This document shows positions 20,572-32,423 of a stretch of DNA of 60,000 nucleotides, in pieces (the first letter of the stretch is position 1; every line of letters begins with the position of its first letter). The position numbers and the translations under genes were made by a program. The notes beneath the pieces were generated by a model. That model had not been told where the DNA came from. It searched no databases and saw only the letters and a list, made by a program, of their open reading frames with translations. This DNA is from Polytrichum commune (Eukaryota; Streptophyta; Polytrichopsida; Polytrichales; Polytrichaceae), in the NCBI GenBank assembly GCA_950295325.1, contig OX485805.1, forward strand, positions 13,118,501 through 13,178,500, read 5' to 3'.

Positions 20572-20959
20572 TAAATTTACCCCTCCCGTATCTTGCATCA
20601 CAAGTTCCCTTCGCCGGCACACATTAGCCACAAGGTTTGGATGGTTCTCATTGCTTGGAACTCTTCCGGTCTACTTAGCGCATCCGGCACCACATTTCCA
20701 TGGTCCGGTTTGTGGACCAAATCCACCTTCATAAGCGCCAGACTATCATGCCACCGCAATGACTTGGCGCTCACTTGCGCTTGTATGTCAAAATACTTTT
20801 AGGACACAATGTCCATGTAGACCTTTACTTTGTGCGACCCCAAATAATGTCGCCACATCTTCAAGCAATATACTACGGCAAAGAAGTTCTTTGTCATGAG
20901 TTGGTTGTCTTCTTTGACAACCATCGAGCCTCAAGCCCCCATATGCAATGGCCATCCAT

Positions 20960-21600
20960 CTTAAATTAACAATCCACCATTGGCAAAGTTACTCGCCCCC
21001 GTATGCACCTCAAAAGGTTTGTCAAACTCCACGAACTTGAGCATGGGCGGCGAAGAGAACTTGATCTTAAGCTCCCTAAAGACTTGGTGACAAGGCTAGT
21101 CCCACTCTTGGGATAGCCATTTCTTTCACAAGTCGGACAAGGTCGGCCAACCATCGAGCTTCATGCTCCCATATGCAATGGCCATCTTTTTTTTACATCA
21201 ACATCCGCCAATGGTAAAGTCACTCGCCCCCGTATGCACCTCAAAAGGTATGTCAAATTCCGCGAACTTGAGCACGGGCGGCGAAGAGAACTTCGTCTTA
21301 GGCTCCTCAAGGACTTGGTGGCAAGGCTCATCCCACTCTTGGGATAGCCATTTCTTGCACAAGCCGAACAAGGTTCGACAACCATTAAGCTTATTGCTTT
21401 CATATGCAATGGTCACCCATCTTGGATCAACATCCGCCAATGGTAAAGTCACTCGCCCCCGTATGCACCTCAAAAGGTTTGTTAAAGTCCGTGAACTTAA
21501 GCACGGGCGGCAAAGAGAACTTGCTTTCGAGCTCCCCACAAGCTTGGTGACAAGGCTCATTCCACTCTTGGGATAGCCATTTTTTTCAACAAATTGACTA
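20960..21600 (-). repeat. Tandem duplications of the RT/RNase H junction, copy A
   Basis: About three units of 220-240 bp each contain, on the minus strand, a W-L-S-Q-E-W-D-E-P block and a K-P-F-E-V-H-T-G-A block, the end of the RT connection and the start of gypsy RNase H. Markers recur at 20992/21228/21452 and 21106/21342/21568. Copy B has about four units. Confidence 0.75.
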
Positions 21601-22310
21601 AGGTCCTAGCAACCTTAGGAAAACCTCAAATGAAGTGGTGGTAGTAATTGGCTAGGCCAACAAATGACCTACACCCTTTTCTTGAGTCAAGGACCAATTC
21701 TTTTCTTGGATTGCCTTGACATTTTTCATGTTCGTTCACCAACTTCCTTTGTCACCACATACCTCAAGAACTCAATCACTTGTTGAGCAAAGTTGTTTTT
21801 TACTCCTTGGCGGTAATTTTTTTTTTGGGCGACACATTGGTGAATACATCCTTGTATCTCACCAACTTCCCACCAATGTGGTTTAGGGGAGGCCCATTTT
21901 TCCTAGCCTCCCCATAAGTTCCTTGGAGTTGCTCCAATTGAACCACGACCATTGTATTTTCCATTTTTCATTTGGTCCATTAAGACCAAATTCAACTTGG
22001 GTACTCCTACCATAGGAGTCATTGTCAATTTGAACTTCAACTCTTTGTCATTATGACACATCATAATGCACCGCAAGCACACCGGCTTGCACCTCACATT
22101 TATCATGTGAGTTTCAAAGAAGACGACCTTCACAATGACATGCATTTCATCTATTTCACTTGGTGTGAAATTTTGACAAAAACGCAACGTCCCACATTGA
22201 AAGGTTACATGCATCGCGGCCTCCTTTGTCTCATGCGGTTCGCCCTTTCCAAACCGCACCTTGGTGGGCTTGCCCGCTCTATCAATCGGCAAGCCCCAAC
22301 TCCCTTGTGA
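21600..22310 (-). pseudogene. Gypsy protease and RT-start remnant, copy A
   Basis: On the minus strand 22,292-21,903 resembles the spacer/protease part of a gypsy polyprotein, and then R-Y-K-D-V-F-T-N-V begins an RT. The sequence jumps directly to the RT connection region; the fingers and palm, including the YVDD-type active site, are missing. Copy B has the same gap. Confidence 0.65.
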
Positions 22311-22439
22311 GTTTTGGGCTCAAGAAGGAATGGCTTGCCTCTTTGTCAACCCATGAGACATTTCTCCCATTCATTTGAGCCTCAAGGTACAAAATACTTG
22401 GCCTCGGCTTAAGGCTACTAGCCTTGGCCATAAAGCCAT

Positions 22440-22745
22440 CGTCCAACATTCGGTCCTCGGCAACTTGGCTTGGCTTGGTCCGCAAAGCCAACTTTAAACA
22501 TTCCGTCCGCGGGGCAAATTGGTTTGGTGCCACAAAACCAATTTCTAATAGTTTGTCCGCAAAACAAACATGTTTTGCCTTGGTAGCACAAAGCCACCTT
22601 CCCACACTCCATCCGCGGCACGAACATGAATTGCCTTGGTAGGACAAACCCACCTCCCAACATTCCGTCCGCGGCACGAGTATGATTTGCCTTGGAAGCA
22701 TAAAGCCACCTTTCAACATTCCGTCCGCGGCACCAACATGTTTTG
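22440..22745 (-). repeat. About 62-bp minisatellite in the gag-side region, copy A
   Basis: About five units share the words CCGTCCGCGGCACGAACATG, TTGCCTTGG and AAAGCCACCTT. Copy B carries the same array at 49,800-50,070. Confidence 0.8.
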
Positions 22746-23383
22746 CCTAAGTAAAATGGACCAAACAATTTGCACTCGTTTCTTTGGGACCTACTTTGGC
22801 TAAAGCCACTTGTGGTGAGGTACCATCCAACTTCTTTTTGGAATTCAATGCTATCGCAATCTTGATGATCCCCGCCATGTCCTCAAGATACTTTGGGGAC
22901 TTGAACAAGGCATCCACCACCCACTTTTGCAACCCCGTTTAAAACGATGTGTTTCTTAGCCAACTTGTCTATCTTAGTTGTACCATTCATTCGGGTGGTT
23001 AAATTGCCCACATTTGGGTGGCTAAGAGCCCGGGTGCGTCATTTGCACCCATTCCAACATCACCACATTCTAAGCATTTTGGATTGGAATTCCAATCCAA
23101 CATTAATACCATCCAAGGTTTCGGGTGCATTCGGTATTTAAGCCCCCGAATACATTTCAAGGTTTGCGGGAGTCCTTTCAAAGGACAACCCCATTTCCTT
23201 ACCGAATTCACCATCATCCCCACCATTGACATTATAATCAATTGGTGGTCAAAATCCACTCGCACATGATCCTTGTTCCAATTTGAGCATCACAACCTTT
23301 AGGAAACCCCGGGCTCACCATCATAACCCGCATTTTTGATAGCCATGTCTCCCTCAAAGTGCTAGCTCAAATATTGGAACCCT

Positions 23384-23395
23384 GCTCTGATACCA
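23384..23395 (-). other. Copy A primer-binding site
   Basis: Minus-strand TGGTATCAGAGC two bases inside the 5' LTR, complementary to the 3' end of plant initiator tRNA-Met, typical of Ty3/gypsy and copia elements. Confidence 0.9.
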
Positions 23396-23397
23396 AG

Positions 23398-24369
23398 TGT
23401 CGCAACCCTTGCTAGGTCCCTTAACAATCTTGCCAATTTTCGTTTCTAGCAAAGGTTACGAGCGCTAACCCTTCGCATTCCGCCATGCTAATGGATAGCT
23501 CCTCTTACCCCGGACCAATAGTTCATAGGAGGGAACCAACCCTCCTACTTTGCTTTCGGGACTCACCCCTTAATCGGTAACCCATTTCCCCAATGTGGAC
23601 TTCCATCCATAGAAGTCCAATCCTAAGTTGATCACCGCGTTGCCGGAGCAACACTACAACAACCCGAAGCATACTAGGCAACTATGGCCTCACAATAGGC
23701 CAAAGCCCATGGAGGCCTTGCCGTTCGGCCTCGGGTGGGTGAGGCCACACCACCTCACCCATATAAGCCTCTAGGACTTCACGCGGGGCCCCTACCCCAC
23801 CGTCAACCAACCTCTTGTCTCTCTACCAAGAGTTGGGGCCAAGTGGACATTCTCCTTTAGCCGCTGGGCCTAGAACCCCCCAGCAGCTTCAGACCATCAT
23901 AACTTCCTTGTATGACGTCTGATCATAACAACCAACCACTCCATCTTCATCTACGCTTTACGTAGATGCCGATGGACTCCTCACTTGCCCCATTTGAGCA
24001 AGTCTTGAGGAAGTTATGCCTGTTTGAACCTTGGCAGTCCCGGGAATCACTCCCAGGCACTGCTGTACCAGGGCGCTGTCCCGGGATAGCGCCCCACTCA
24101 AATGGCCATAACTCCTAGCTCACACCTCCAATTGAGGTGTTCTTGAGCATTCTAGAATCACCACGCCATGAGCTACGCATAACTCATGGCCTTCCCCTTG
24201 TGCCTCCTAGTCTTTGTGGGTGGGAGGCGTTCCCAACGCCCGGGGCCCTCACCCACACTAGGATCACTTGGGCCCTCTCACCAACGGCGCCACAAGTCCC
24301 GGGTGTCACTCCGGGGTCCCCCTTGTGCCCATGGTGTTTCGGGCACTCCTCATGGAGAGGTGCGCGACA
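23398..24369 (-). repeat. Copy A LTR (5' LTR in element orientation)
   Basis: 972 bp with the same termini as the other LTR. TTGTC follows at 24370. The open frame running through this LTR into the DUF7869 gene is accidental. Confidence 0.95.
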
Positions 24370-24374
24370 TTGTC

Positions 24375-25731
24375 GGGGAGGCTACTATGGATGAGAGTTC
24401 AGATGAAGAGCATTTCGATATACCTTCGCGTTCCGTACCGGACTGTCCCATTCCAGAGTGTGCCGTGCTTTCAAGAGCTTCATGGGTGAATTTGGATGTG
24501 TTACTTCTTAATGACAATGGGGTTGTTGTGGCGGAGGGTATCTGTCGTAACACCCATCCACAAGATTGCATTGATCAAAATCCGCTTGGCACCGAGGACG
24601 TTGGGATTGTCATATTGGAGTCACTCGTTCCTTCTGAGGTGGATCCCACTCATAGGGTCTCCCTCCGCAGGTGGCCATTGAGGAATGTCACGACTGATGG
24701 AGTTAGCTTGCGTGAACATGAGCAACGACACATGCAACTCGAAAAGGAAATGCAATCAAACATGCGGCCACGCAAGGGTCAAAGAAAGTACGATACTGTG
24801 GCACGTCCTTCTCCATCTGCAACTGATTGTAAACGTCAAAGGCTGCTTGGGGAGGAGTCCATAAGAGAAGTTGCCACAAAGGATTGTTGTGTGCATTGTT
24901 GTTGCCAATTGTTTCCAAGGGATAAATTGAAGGCCATCCGTGAAGAAATGTGGCTTGGAGATTTTCGTCTAAGATCCACAAAAAAACTTGATGTCCATAG
25001 GGCAATACATGTGAATGGGACGGGTCGCAAGGTAATCACCATTGAAAGCATAGACGTGTGTTGTAAGGCATGGTACACCATTTACGGTGTGTCGAAGGCG
25101 GACTTCTATAGACAAGCTGCTTATGCCAAGGAAGGCCGCCGGTCCCGTCACCATGGGAACGTGGGTTTAAAGAAACCTAGGGAAGCAACAAGGCAAGCAA
25201 CGGCAACTCTAGCAACCATCATTGTCCCCCTTGCTGATGCAATGCCACACAAAACACGCACACTCACAACCGGTGAAAAGGTTGTGGAGAAAGTTCTTCC
25301 CACAGGCACAAAATGGAAAGACATATTGTTGGACGTTAATGCAGTTGGCGAGAAGATTGGGTTGGAGCCAATTTCATTGTCAAAATTAAGTGCAATCAAG
25401 AAACAAAACTTTAGCGAATACATTACAAAAAGACGAGGGGACAAATTTGCCAGGTGCTCTAATTGCGAGAAGTTGAAGCGCCTCCGGGATGCACACACGA
25501 TGGGTACCGAGTCATATGCAGCGCATCAATTGAACTATTTCAAGCACGTAAACATGCAAGAGGCACACCGTAATGATTACTACACAAATAGAGCTTTGTC
25601 CATCTCCAGGCCCTTGGAGGTTCTTACGGTCATCCATGACAAAATGGACCATGCCAAAACAGCCTCCCCATGTTTTGCAAATCGAATCAAGGCTACGGAT
25701 GGGTTTTTTAAGTTGCCTGTATCGGTTACAG
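24375..25731 (+). CDS. DUF7869-type putative transposase, middle exon
   Basis: Continues the frame of 17241-17327 after the gypsy insertion. It holds an acidic N-terminal region, then a basic stretch, then D-C-C-V-H-C-C-C-Q-L-F with following charged helix, then a conserved V-C-C-K-A-W-Y-T-I-Y-G-V-S block, and a Cys motif F-A-R-C-S-N-C-E-K-L-K-R-L-R-D. These are hallmarks of the large DUF7869 protein family that is widespread in streptophytes, oomycetes and some animals. The exon ends V-S-V-T at donor ACAG|gtgaac (25731). Joining to 25866 gives G-M-I-A-H-G-H-G-D, as expected for the family. Function as a transposase is inferred from its place inside a TIR element. Confidence 0.75.
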
Positions 25732-25865
25732 GTGAACTTCGAAACAATGTCATGACATACCCTAAATGTTGTGGTTTTTTATTCCGTGATGTACTGGAGA
25801 ACATGGATTCCTTCATAATGGTTTATTCATACATAGATGCTAATCACGTTGGGTTGGCATTGCAG
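25732..25865 (+). other. Intron of the DUF7869 gene
   Basis: 134 bp, GT...AG, with a branch-point-like GCTAATC about 25 bp before ttgcag. Read-through would stop three codons into the next exon in the wrong frame. Confidence 0.75.
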
Positions 25866-27286
25866 GAATGATTGCACATGGACACGGTGATGTCAAGTTT
25901 GCTCATTATGCTCTTGATTTGTATCCAGCGGATTCAAACCACACGATAGGATCATTTGCAAGGCTTTTACGTGATTTAGAGAAACCACCAGCCTATTCTT
26001 CAGGATTGTTATTTGAGAACACGGGTTCAACACCTTTATATGAAGCGGTGTTGGATGGAAAAGATGTATGCTTGCATTCGTTGCCCGAGCCACCCAATGA
26101 ACCCGTGATTGCCAAGAAGTTGCCTCCAACTTTGCGTGTCCAATTGGACAATTGTGCCAAGGACAATAAAAGCAGATATGTATTTGCATATTGGTCGTTG
26201 TTGGTTGCGAAAGGCATTTTCAAGGAGGTTTTTGTGTCCTTCCTATTGGTAGGCCACACGCACGATGATATTGATGCATCTTTTGGGCGGTGGAGCATGA
26301 AGTTGCGGGAGGAGGATTTTCCTACAATCCCATTATTGATGAAGTCGTACATGGATTTGGAGAACGTTCCCATCATCCCCCATATGATTGAGGAGGTGCC
26401 AGACTTCAAGGCATTTATAGAACCTTATATTCGAAGTGGAGCTCACCGATTGATCGGGCATACGAAGGCACAACAATTCCGGTTCTACATGCGTGACGAT
26501 GGTGTCCCGGCCATGCAATACCAGTTGTTGTGCACGACACAAGACTGGAGCCCGCCGGAGGGTCTTCTTGTGTGGCGCGTGGATGCGGATGGGAAGACCA
26601 TGTTACCGGATGGGGAGCCTAGCCCTTGTAAGCCAATAGCCATGAAGAATTTGGAGGATATTTTGAAAGGTATATCAGGCTTCATACAATATTGGGAGAG
26701 TTTGAAGATAGCGGATGTTGGCGGATCATGTTGGCATCGTTATGGGAGTTGGATACATTATTGGACACGTGTTCGTGCCGCCTTGGTAGACCTCCACCAA
26801 GATAGCCCTCATACTTTGAGGCATGGATTTTGGCCACAAACACGAGTCGATGTACAAGCTTCAGAGGCTAGTCTTTTGGGAAATGGAGAGGTTCGAGAGG
26901 AGTTTGATGTGGACGACCATTACGTGGGGCCTGCTAGTAGTCGTCCGCCACCATCTTTCCGCATTGCAGTGGATTGTCATGAAGGATATATGCTCATTTT
27001 GCGTCCTGGAGACGAGACATATGTGAAGCCAGTGTGGGTGGCAAGAGCTTTGTCCAAACCCAATTTTGTAACTTCCAGCCCTCATTTTCGACAAATACAA
27101 GTGGAGTACTACCGACCGACGGCAAGGAATGAAGATGTGATTCGGCATTATACAGGCTGGGATACAAACCCTAACTTTCGGTGGAAGGTGGATTCTGAGC
27201 ACGGTCCATCTTGGGTAGATACAGATTCCATATTCATAGCATGGAAACCACGGAAAAATCATAGTGGATCAGTGTCCATCCCTTAA
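25866..27286 (+). CDS. DUF7869-type putative transposase, last exon (catalytic-like region)
   Basis: The core reads L-D-L-Y-P-A-D-S-N-H-T-I-G, then L-R-V-Q-L-D-N-C-A-K-D-N-K-S-R-Y-V-F, then F-L-L-V-G-H-T-H-D-D-I-D-A-S-F-G-R-W-S. The conserved Asp and His residues in these three blocks are the family signature and suggest a metal-dependent, RNase H-like site. About 470 residues, ending with TAA at 27286; the C-terminal third is variable. This exon is open throughout. It lies about 600 bp from the right TIR and points towards it. E2 presumably has a counterpart beyond the window. Confidence 0.8.
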
Positions 27287-27857
27287 AAGTACATAACTTT
27301 TGCAAAAGACAACCTTGCTCGGATCGCAGAAGAAGCAATCCACGTTGAATGAGAAGTTGGTAGGATTGTGTTAGCATGATTATAGTGTAAACAGTAATTC
27401 TACGAACATATATTACTCATATGTGTGCTCTTCAAAATTGGGGCAGAGTTTGGGTAGAACTTACGAATACTATATTGTTTTGGAGTTGGATGAATATCCA
27501 TTTACTATATTTCAATACAAATGTGAAGTTCATTTTTTTATTAAGTTTGGGACTAAATTGTCCATTGAAAAAATATGCATTTATTACATGCACTTTGTAT
27601 GTTGCAATGTCTATATTCTATGGAGCATGCTAATAATAGAAATCATTATATATATATTTTTGGGTGAAACTTGTTTGGAGTGCTCTACCCAATGTGTTTT
27701 TGTTGATGAAATTGGTGTTGAGTGCTCTACCATATGTGCTTATGTCCGCACATCATAGGTGTGGGATATTAGAACATTTAATATATTTGAGATTGTTGAC
27801 AATATAGTTTCAGGCATCTTCATGTTGTTTGATCCATATATTAATTTGAGACTAGAG
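27287..27857. other. E1 right subterminal region
   Basis: Non-coding. It carries decayed 10+2+10 motifs: GTTTGGGTAG, AA, CTTACGAATA at 27,447; GTTTGGAGTG, CT, CTACCCAATG at 27,672; and a weaker copy near 27,715. The second is the inverse of the left subterminal motif GGTAGGGCACTCCAAAC. Confidence 0.55.
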
Positions 27858-27883
27858 AAAGTCTCAATTTAACGAATATAGTG
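27858..27883 (-). repeat. E1 right terminal inverted repeat
   Basis: Exact reverse complement of 3546-3571. Confidence 0.8.
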
Positions 27884-27949
27884 TTCAAGGTAAATAACCT
27901 CCCCAATAAATAGGTCCGGAACGCACGTGTATGCAAAATATAAGAGGGA

Positions 27950-28183
27950 GTGAACCCCCGAGGGCATTCCATGGATCCTTCAGAATTAGACCAAGCAAGA
28001 GGATCACCCTACCTAGCAACCACGATCAATTTCTTCGAAGAATGTATCATAGCAATGCAGCAGAAGACCATAGCTCCCAATCCGAGTTCTAGGCATGCCG
28101 ACCACCCTCTCGAATTGCTACATGCCGATCTGTGTGGACCCTTCGCGACAACCTCACTCGGAGGGAGAGAAACTAGGACATGA
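27950..28183 (+). pseudogene. Ty1/copia integrase N-terminal fragment
   Basis: A frame ending in H-A-D-H-P-L-E-L-L-H-A-D-L-C-G-P-F-A-T-T-S-L-G-G, the well-known start of the copia integrase core. Upstream it is degraded and no Cys/His zinc finger is visible; it stops at 28183. Confidence 0.75.
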
Positions 28184-28389
28184 GCATGAGTAGGCCTTTA
28201 TTATCAAATTTTCGGGACCTGCCCTTAATTTATGGGAATTTTTTAAAGTGATCTTTAGACCTTTGTAACCAAGTTTTCGTGAGGGCTACCCGTTCTGATA
28301 TTTACGCTGCCCGTTGGAATTTTTATATTGCCCATTTCATTTCACGGCTTGTGAAAAAACGGGGTTGAATTGTTTGAAAAAGGTTCACA

Positions 28390-28830
28390 AAGAATGCAAA
28401 TGAGAGAATTTCATGAATATTGACAAATAAAAAACAAAAAACAAAATTGGAGTTTTGTTTGCACCTCATGTGAAAGTTGAAAGGTTGAGGACTTCAAACT
28501 CAGCCCTAGTATAGCACAATACTAGTATTGAATGGAAAAGCTCACATACATGCAGGTGAGAAACTTTCATGAATATTGAAAGAAAGAAAAATGAAATCGG
28601 AATTCGTTTGCACTTTGAATGAATTTTTAAAGGTCGAGGGCTTGAGCTCAGTACTAGTAATGCATAGTATTGGTCTTGAAGGACAAAGCTCATATATGTA
28701 TATATATATATATGTATGTATGTATGTATGTATATATATATGTAGATGAGAGAATTTTATGAATATAAAAAAAAATTTGAAATTTGTTTGGACCTTATAT
28801 GAAACTTAGAAGGTTGAAGTATGGCTCTAT
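28390..28830. repeat. Three tandem units of about 180 bp
   Basis: Each unit starts with GATGAGAGAATTTCATGAATAT or a close variant, then an A-rich block, TTTGTTTGCAC, and AAGGTTGAGG. The third unit is partial. No coding potential. Confidence 0.7.
28690..28742. repeat. TA / TATG microsatellite
   Basis: Mixed TA and TATG units between two tandem-repeat copies. Confidence 0.9.
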
Positions 28831-30224
28831 CACTTGTCAATGTCACACATGTTGTTGGATATGACTGCCCTATAACACCACACAATGTGTTGCTTAATAT
28901 AAAAATTCAACGGATAATGATAAGTGCACAATTTGGTATCGCAAGGAAGCAAGTTCCCAAGAATATGAATTTTGCATGCAAATCATTGGAAATGGTTACT
29001 AGTAGCCAAATGTTAAAATCAAAATTTGTCACTTGGTTGTTGGAATAATTTTGTAACAATTTTCTTCTAATTTCAGCCTACACAGCAAGAACAACTATAT
29101 TGTATATAATTTACATCTTTTTTGAATTGCATGTGAAGCACATAATACAAAAAGAATATCATTATCACTCAAGAAATGTGTACAAAAGATAAAACTCCAC
29201 TTCCAGTCCCAAATGTTATATTCATTCCAAGGCGGAACCACATCACCAAAATCGGAGTGAGGCACATGAAGACTATCTAGGACATCATCAATAATTAAAT
29301 CAACCCCAATTGCGTACACCTCCAAACCAATCCATATCTCCTTCTCTTACAAGGCAACATGTTTATGAAAATTCACAAAATCCACACATGAATGATGAAA
29401 TGAAAATTTACATACTATACAACTAGAAACCTCAACTTGCTTAAGGAATTGTCGCAACTTGTCCACAACAAAGGGGTGGCCGAAGGTGTAACAACAACCT
29501 ACTGACTATTAATTTTTCTTTACTCTTGCCTCTATTGTCCACCATTGAGAACATATTGATAAAGTTGAAACGGATGCTCAAAAAGTTCTTGGGCTTGGGA
29601 ACAACGTCTTGCATGCTTGGTATGTGAAAAGGGGCACCCACAACAATTGAAGGAGATCAATTTGTGCACTTCAATTACTTTTGTCTTGCTTTCTTTTACG
29701 TTGAGGGGCTTGAAAGAGCCAGCACGCCACTTTTGGAAAGGAAAGACTCCTGTCATCCAATTTCTTCTTGGATGTCCCAAGGTCGCAAGGGTTAGGACAC
29801 CAGCCACCCATCAAATGTTGTTTGTAATGTTATTGGGTTGTCATGGGTTTCCCAATGAGATATACCCCATGATGCCTTCTACATGATTGTCGATTGGTGT
29901 CAAGTGTCAAATCCTTGTTTGGCAAGGTGTCGGGAAAGTGAGGATGCTTGACTAACTAATCAAGAGAAGGGTAGGTGAAAAAGCCATTCTTGAAAACCCA
30001 TAGTTAACAACAACATATAATGGGCTGAAGATATGTTGGCCCATGCACATGCACGCATAAGCTGGTATATAAATGGATTAAATATTGAAGAAGCAATTTG
30101 AATATGGAAGACATGGCACTTGTTGGCACTGGCTTATCCTGTCATCTGCATTATCATAATGGAAGCAGTGTGTGCTTGTGGAGACATGTTTCTGAGCTGA
30201 AGATTATGTGCACACTATGCAGAC
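28830..30224. other. Unrecognised region with possible degraded coding on the minus strand
   Basis: Minus-strand frames at 29,095-29,325 and 29,441-29,807 have plausible protein-like composition (for example V-H-K-L-I-S-F-N-C-C-G-C-P-F-S-H with spaced Cys) but are short, broken and unknown to me. They may be fragments of one pseudogene. Confidence 0.3.
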
Positions 30225-30227
30225 TTA

Positions 30228-30261
30228 GGGGGGGCCGCACAGGGGGGTCCCAGACCGGAAC
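30228..30261 (+). repeat. Harbinger left TIR
   Basis: Seven G then CCGCACAGGGGGGTCCC; pairs with 38208-38242. Confidence 0.9.
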
Positions 30262-32420
30262 TGGGGTGGTAACCGATATTTAGGGACAAACGGGGGCCGC
30301 ACCAGGTGGGTACACATTGGACCGAGTGTAGGTCTGTCAGAGGTAAGTTGCAGCCATGTGCCTCCCGGAAACCTCAGGAACACACACAGGAAGGGCCGTT
30401 TTGAACCGCAGCTCACAGGCAACGTTAGGGACGACCGTGGATGAGATCGCGCAAACATCGACAGACTCTGTCCATGACACCGCCCACGGAGCAGGGGGGG
30501 TCCCGGTCCGAGCCGGGACGGTTCTGAGGTCCGGGATTTTGTTGCCGGACTTGCTTCTCGTGGGAGCTTTGCAAACGTCAACGTCGGAGACTCTGTCCGC
30601 TCGCTCTGCTGCTCGCAAGTCGTCTCCTTTCGCCGCAGACGCTCAATGCGAATGCTGCTGGCCCTTTCTGCATGTGAGGTGTGGAGCTCGTTTTGGATAT
30701 CGTTCGCTTGCGCGGGGGATTCTTGCGTGGGGGGGTGCTGTGCCGCGACTCGTCGTCTGCATTGAAAATCAATCAGGTGAGTGGGATTAGGGTGGGTTTT
30801 TTGCGTTCCGTTGTGTGCGTGTGCACGCGCTCCAGGGAGCTCAGGTTCCTGCTCTGCTCTGCTCTGCTCTGCTCTGAGGGGTGCGGCCATTTGTTGTGCT
30901 TCTGGCATAGTATCGTGTGGTGTGGGTTGCCGCTCGGGGTCCATCTCCACATATCGCTACCTCTTTGCACCGCCGCCTTCTGCCTTGGCTGCGGGTTCGA
31001 TAGGTTGCTTGTCTTGGAGTATGGGGTATGGGGTTTGCCGATTTGCCCACCAGTACCCCATTTTATCCTTTCCTTGTTGGCTGCCGTGACATTCCCCTGC
31101 AGCATCGCTTTTTATTTCCCTCCTGCCATGTGGATTGGCGTTGTGCAAGGGTGGGGTTTCCTCGTGTGCGCAACAACCCTCTGCAATTTCGTGGCAACCT
31201 CTTCATATTGGTGTTTCCCCGTCCCCCTGCATTTGCCTGCGGTGGCAGTCCCTTCCGTCCCTGTGTTGGCGGGGTCACGCTCCCGTTCTCTCGCATTTAT
31301 GTGGAGTTTGTGTGTTCTCCTTCTTTTGGGATTTCCTCCTGCCTCGTTGCAAGACGACCATTGCCAGGTCCCTCCACCCGATTCCGTGCATCGGTGCCAG
31401 CCGGTTGAGGGGGCCTTTTTTCTTCCAGTGTGGCCGTTGCTGTCAGCCTCCACCTCGGATGCACAGAGGTAATTGCCGTTCCATTGATTTATTTTGTTCT
31501 TCCCGCTATATGTCTTGTCTCTCGACCATTCTGCCTTGGCACCTCCGACTCCAGCTGAACCTGCGCACATTCGTCTCCTTCGTTGTTTTCGGATGCCTCC
31601 CTGTTCCACCACTTTGCTTCCCTACGCCATGGAGATGTCGTTCCATTGCCTTTTATGCAACATTCCGCTTTGGGGTAAAAAGTTGTTGGTTTGCATAGTG
31701 TGTGTCTTGCGGTTTGGGCGTTTCATCCGCATCGTTGTGCGCTTGCAACATTGCCCACCGGTTCGCTGGCGCGTTTTCCTTTGCTGCTTCCACCACTGCT
31801 TGTTGTGTGCTCCCTCCGCGTGCCCGACATTGGTCCTCCGCCACCGCCGCTTCACTGTGGTATTCTCGGTGCACTTGGTAACAGCCTCCACCACCGTATG
31901 GGCAACCGCAGAATATACTGTGCATGTGGGGGTTGGTATGGCAGCGTGTTCGCTCACTGCTCCACCACCACCGGATTTTCCATCTGCGCCACTTGATCGA
32001 ACCAGCCTGTGCATTGTCCTTGCCTTCCTGCGGGGAATTTGTGCAGCGCCGATTGCTCTGCCTTTGTTTTTTGCACGTTCTTGTGTTGGGTCTCTTCTTT
32101 TTTGTGCCCCGTTTGTACATAGCAGATCGTTTATTGGTTTTTGGGCCTCCATGCTTGCATTCTGGATAGCAGTGCCTCGGCAGTCTGGGCTTACTGTTGT
32201 TCCGCTGGAATGTGTAATTTCCTTGTCGTCAAGTCCTGGCAGTGTATGCCTGCATTCCCCAGGCCTGGCAGCTTGCAGCAACATGTAGGTGCGTTCAGGC
32301 AGACTGTGCTTATGAACATTTCAACATGATATTGTGTTTGGGGGTCTTCGTTGCACCCCAACTGTTCGTTCATTTCATATTGGAGAATCTCAGCGTTCGC
32401 CCAACAGGCTGTGCAGGTGA
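30262..32420. other. Harbinger left arm, GC-rich, no recognised gene
   Basis: Several long open frames overlap on both strands (for example 30681-31472 and 31494-32288 on plus), but their composition is unlike conserved protein and they shadow each other. A CTCTG pentamer array lies at 30,851-30,878. This may be the promoter, leader and introns of the Myb gene. Confidence 0.5.
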
Positions 32421-32423
32421 GCG

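Larger units (their letters stand above)
17328..24369 (-). mobile_element. Ty3/gypsy LTR element, copy A
   Basis: 7,042 bp with two 972-bp LTRs, a 5-bp duplication TTGTC, a primer-binding site and purine tract on the minus strand, and broken pol remnants in minus orientation. By eye the two LTRs look identical, which suggests recent insertion. It shares an internal deletion of the reverse transcriptase core with copy B. It interrupts the DUF7869 gene in antisense. Confidence 0.95.
3546..27883. mobile_element. E1: large CACTA-ended TIR element with ParB/methylase-like cluster and DUF7869 gene
   Basis: A perfect 26-bp inverted repeat starting CACTATATTCG bounds this segment (3546-3571 and 27858-27883). 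Without the nested gypsy insertion and one copy of its 5-bp duplication it is about 17.3 kb. Layout: a leftward cluster (about 12.7 down to 4.1 kb) and a rightward DUF7869 gene (17.2 to 27.3 kb), diverging from a mostly non-coding centre. Palindromic 22-mers fill introns, gene flanks and both subterminal zones. CACTA (En/Spm) elements also start with CACTA and carry subterminal motifs bound by their TNPA protein, but I see no classical TNP2 transposase. The flanks 'aaa' and 'ttc' are not a 3-bp duplication, and some inverted similarity (CCTTGAA/TTCAAGG) continues outside, so the exact ends are uncertain. Confidence 0.7.

Noticed and set aside
24186-24368. An N-terminal extension of the DUF7869 protein starting in the LTR
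   Set aside because: The frame only reads into the gene because the LTR happens to be open; the ancestral start is at 17241, as shown by the target duplication and frame.
3546-27883. Giant virus or virophage-like integrated element
   Set aside because: No capsid, packaging ATPase, DNA polymerase or protease gene is seen.
30681-32288. Large plus- and minus-strand proteins in the Harbinger left arm
   Set aside because: Overlapping frames on both strands, compositionally odd, no motifs; likely leader or intron DNA.
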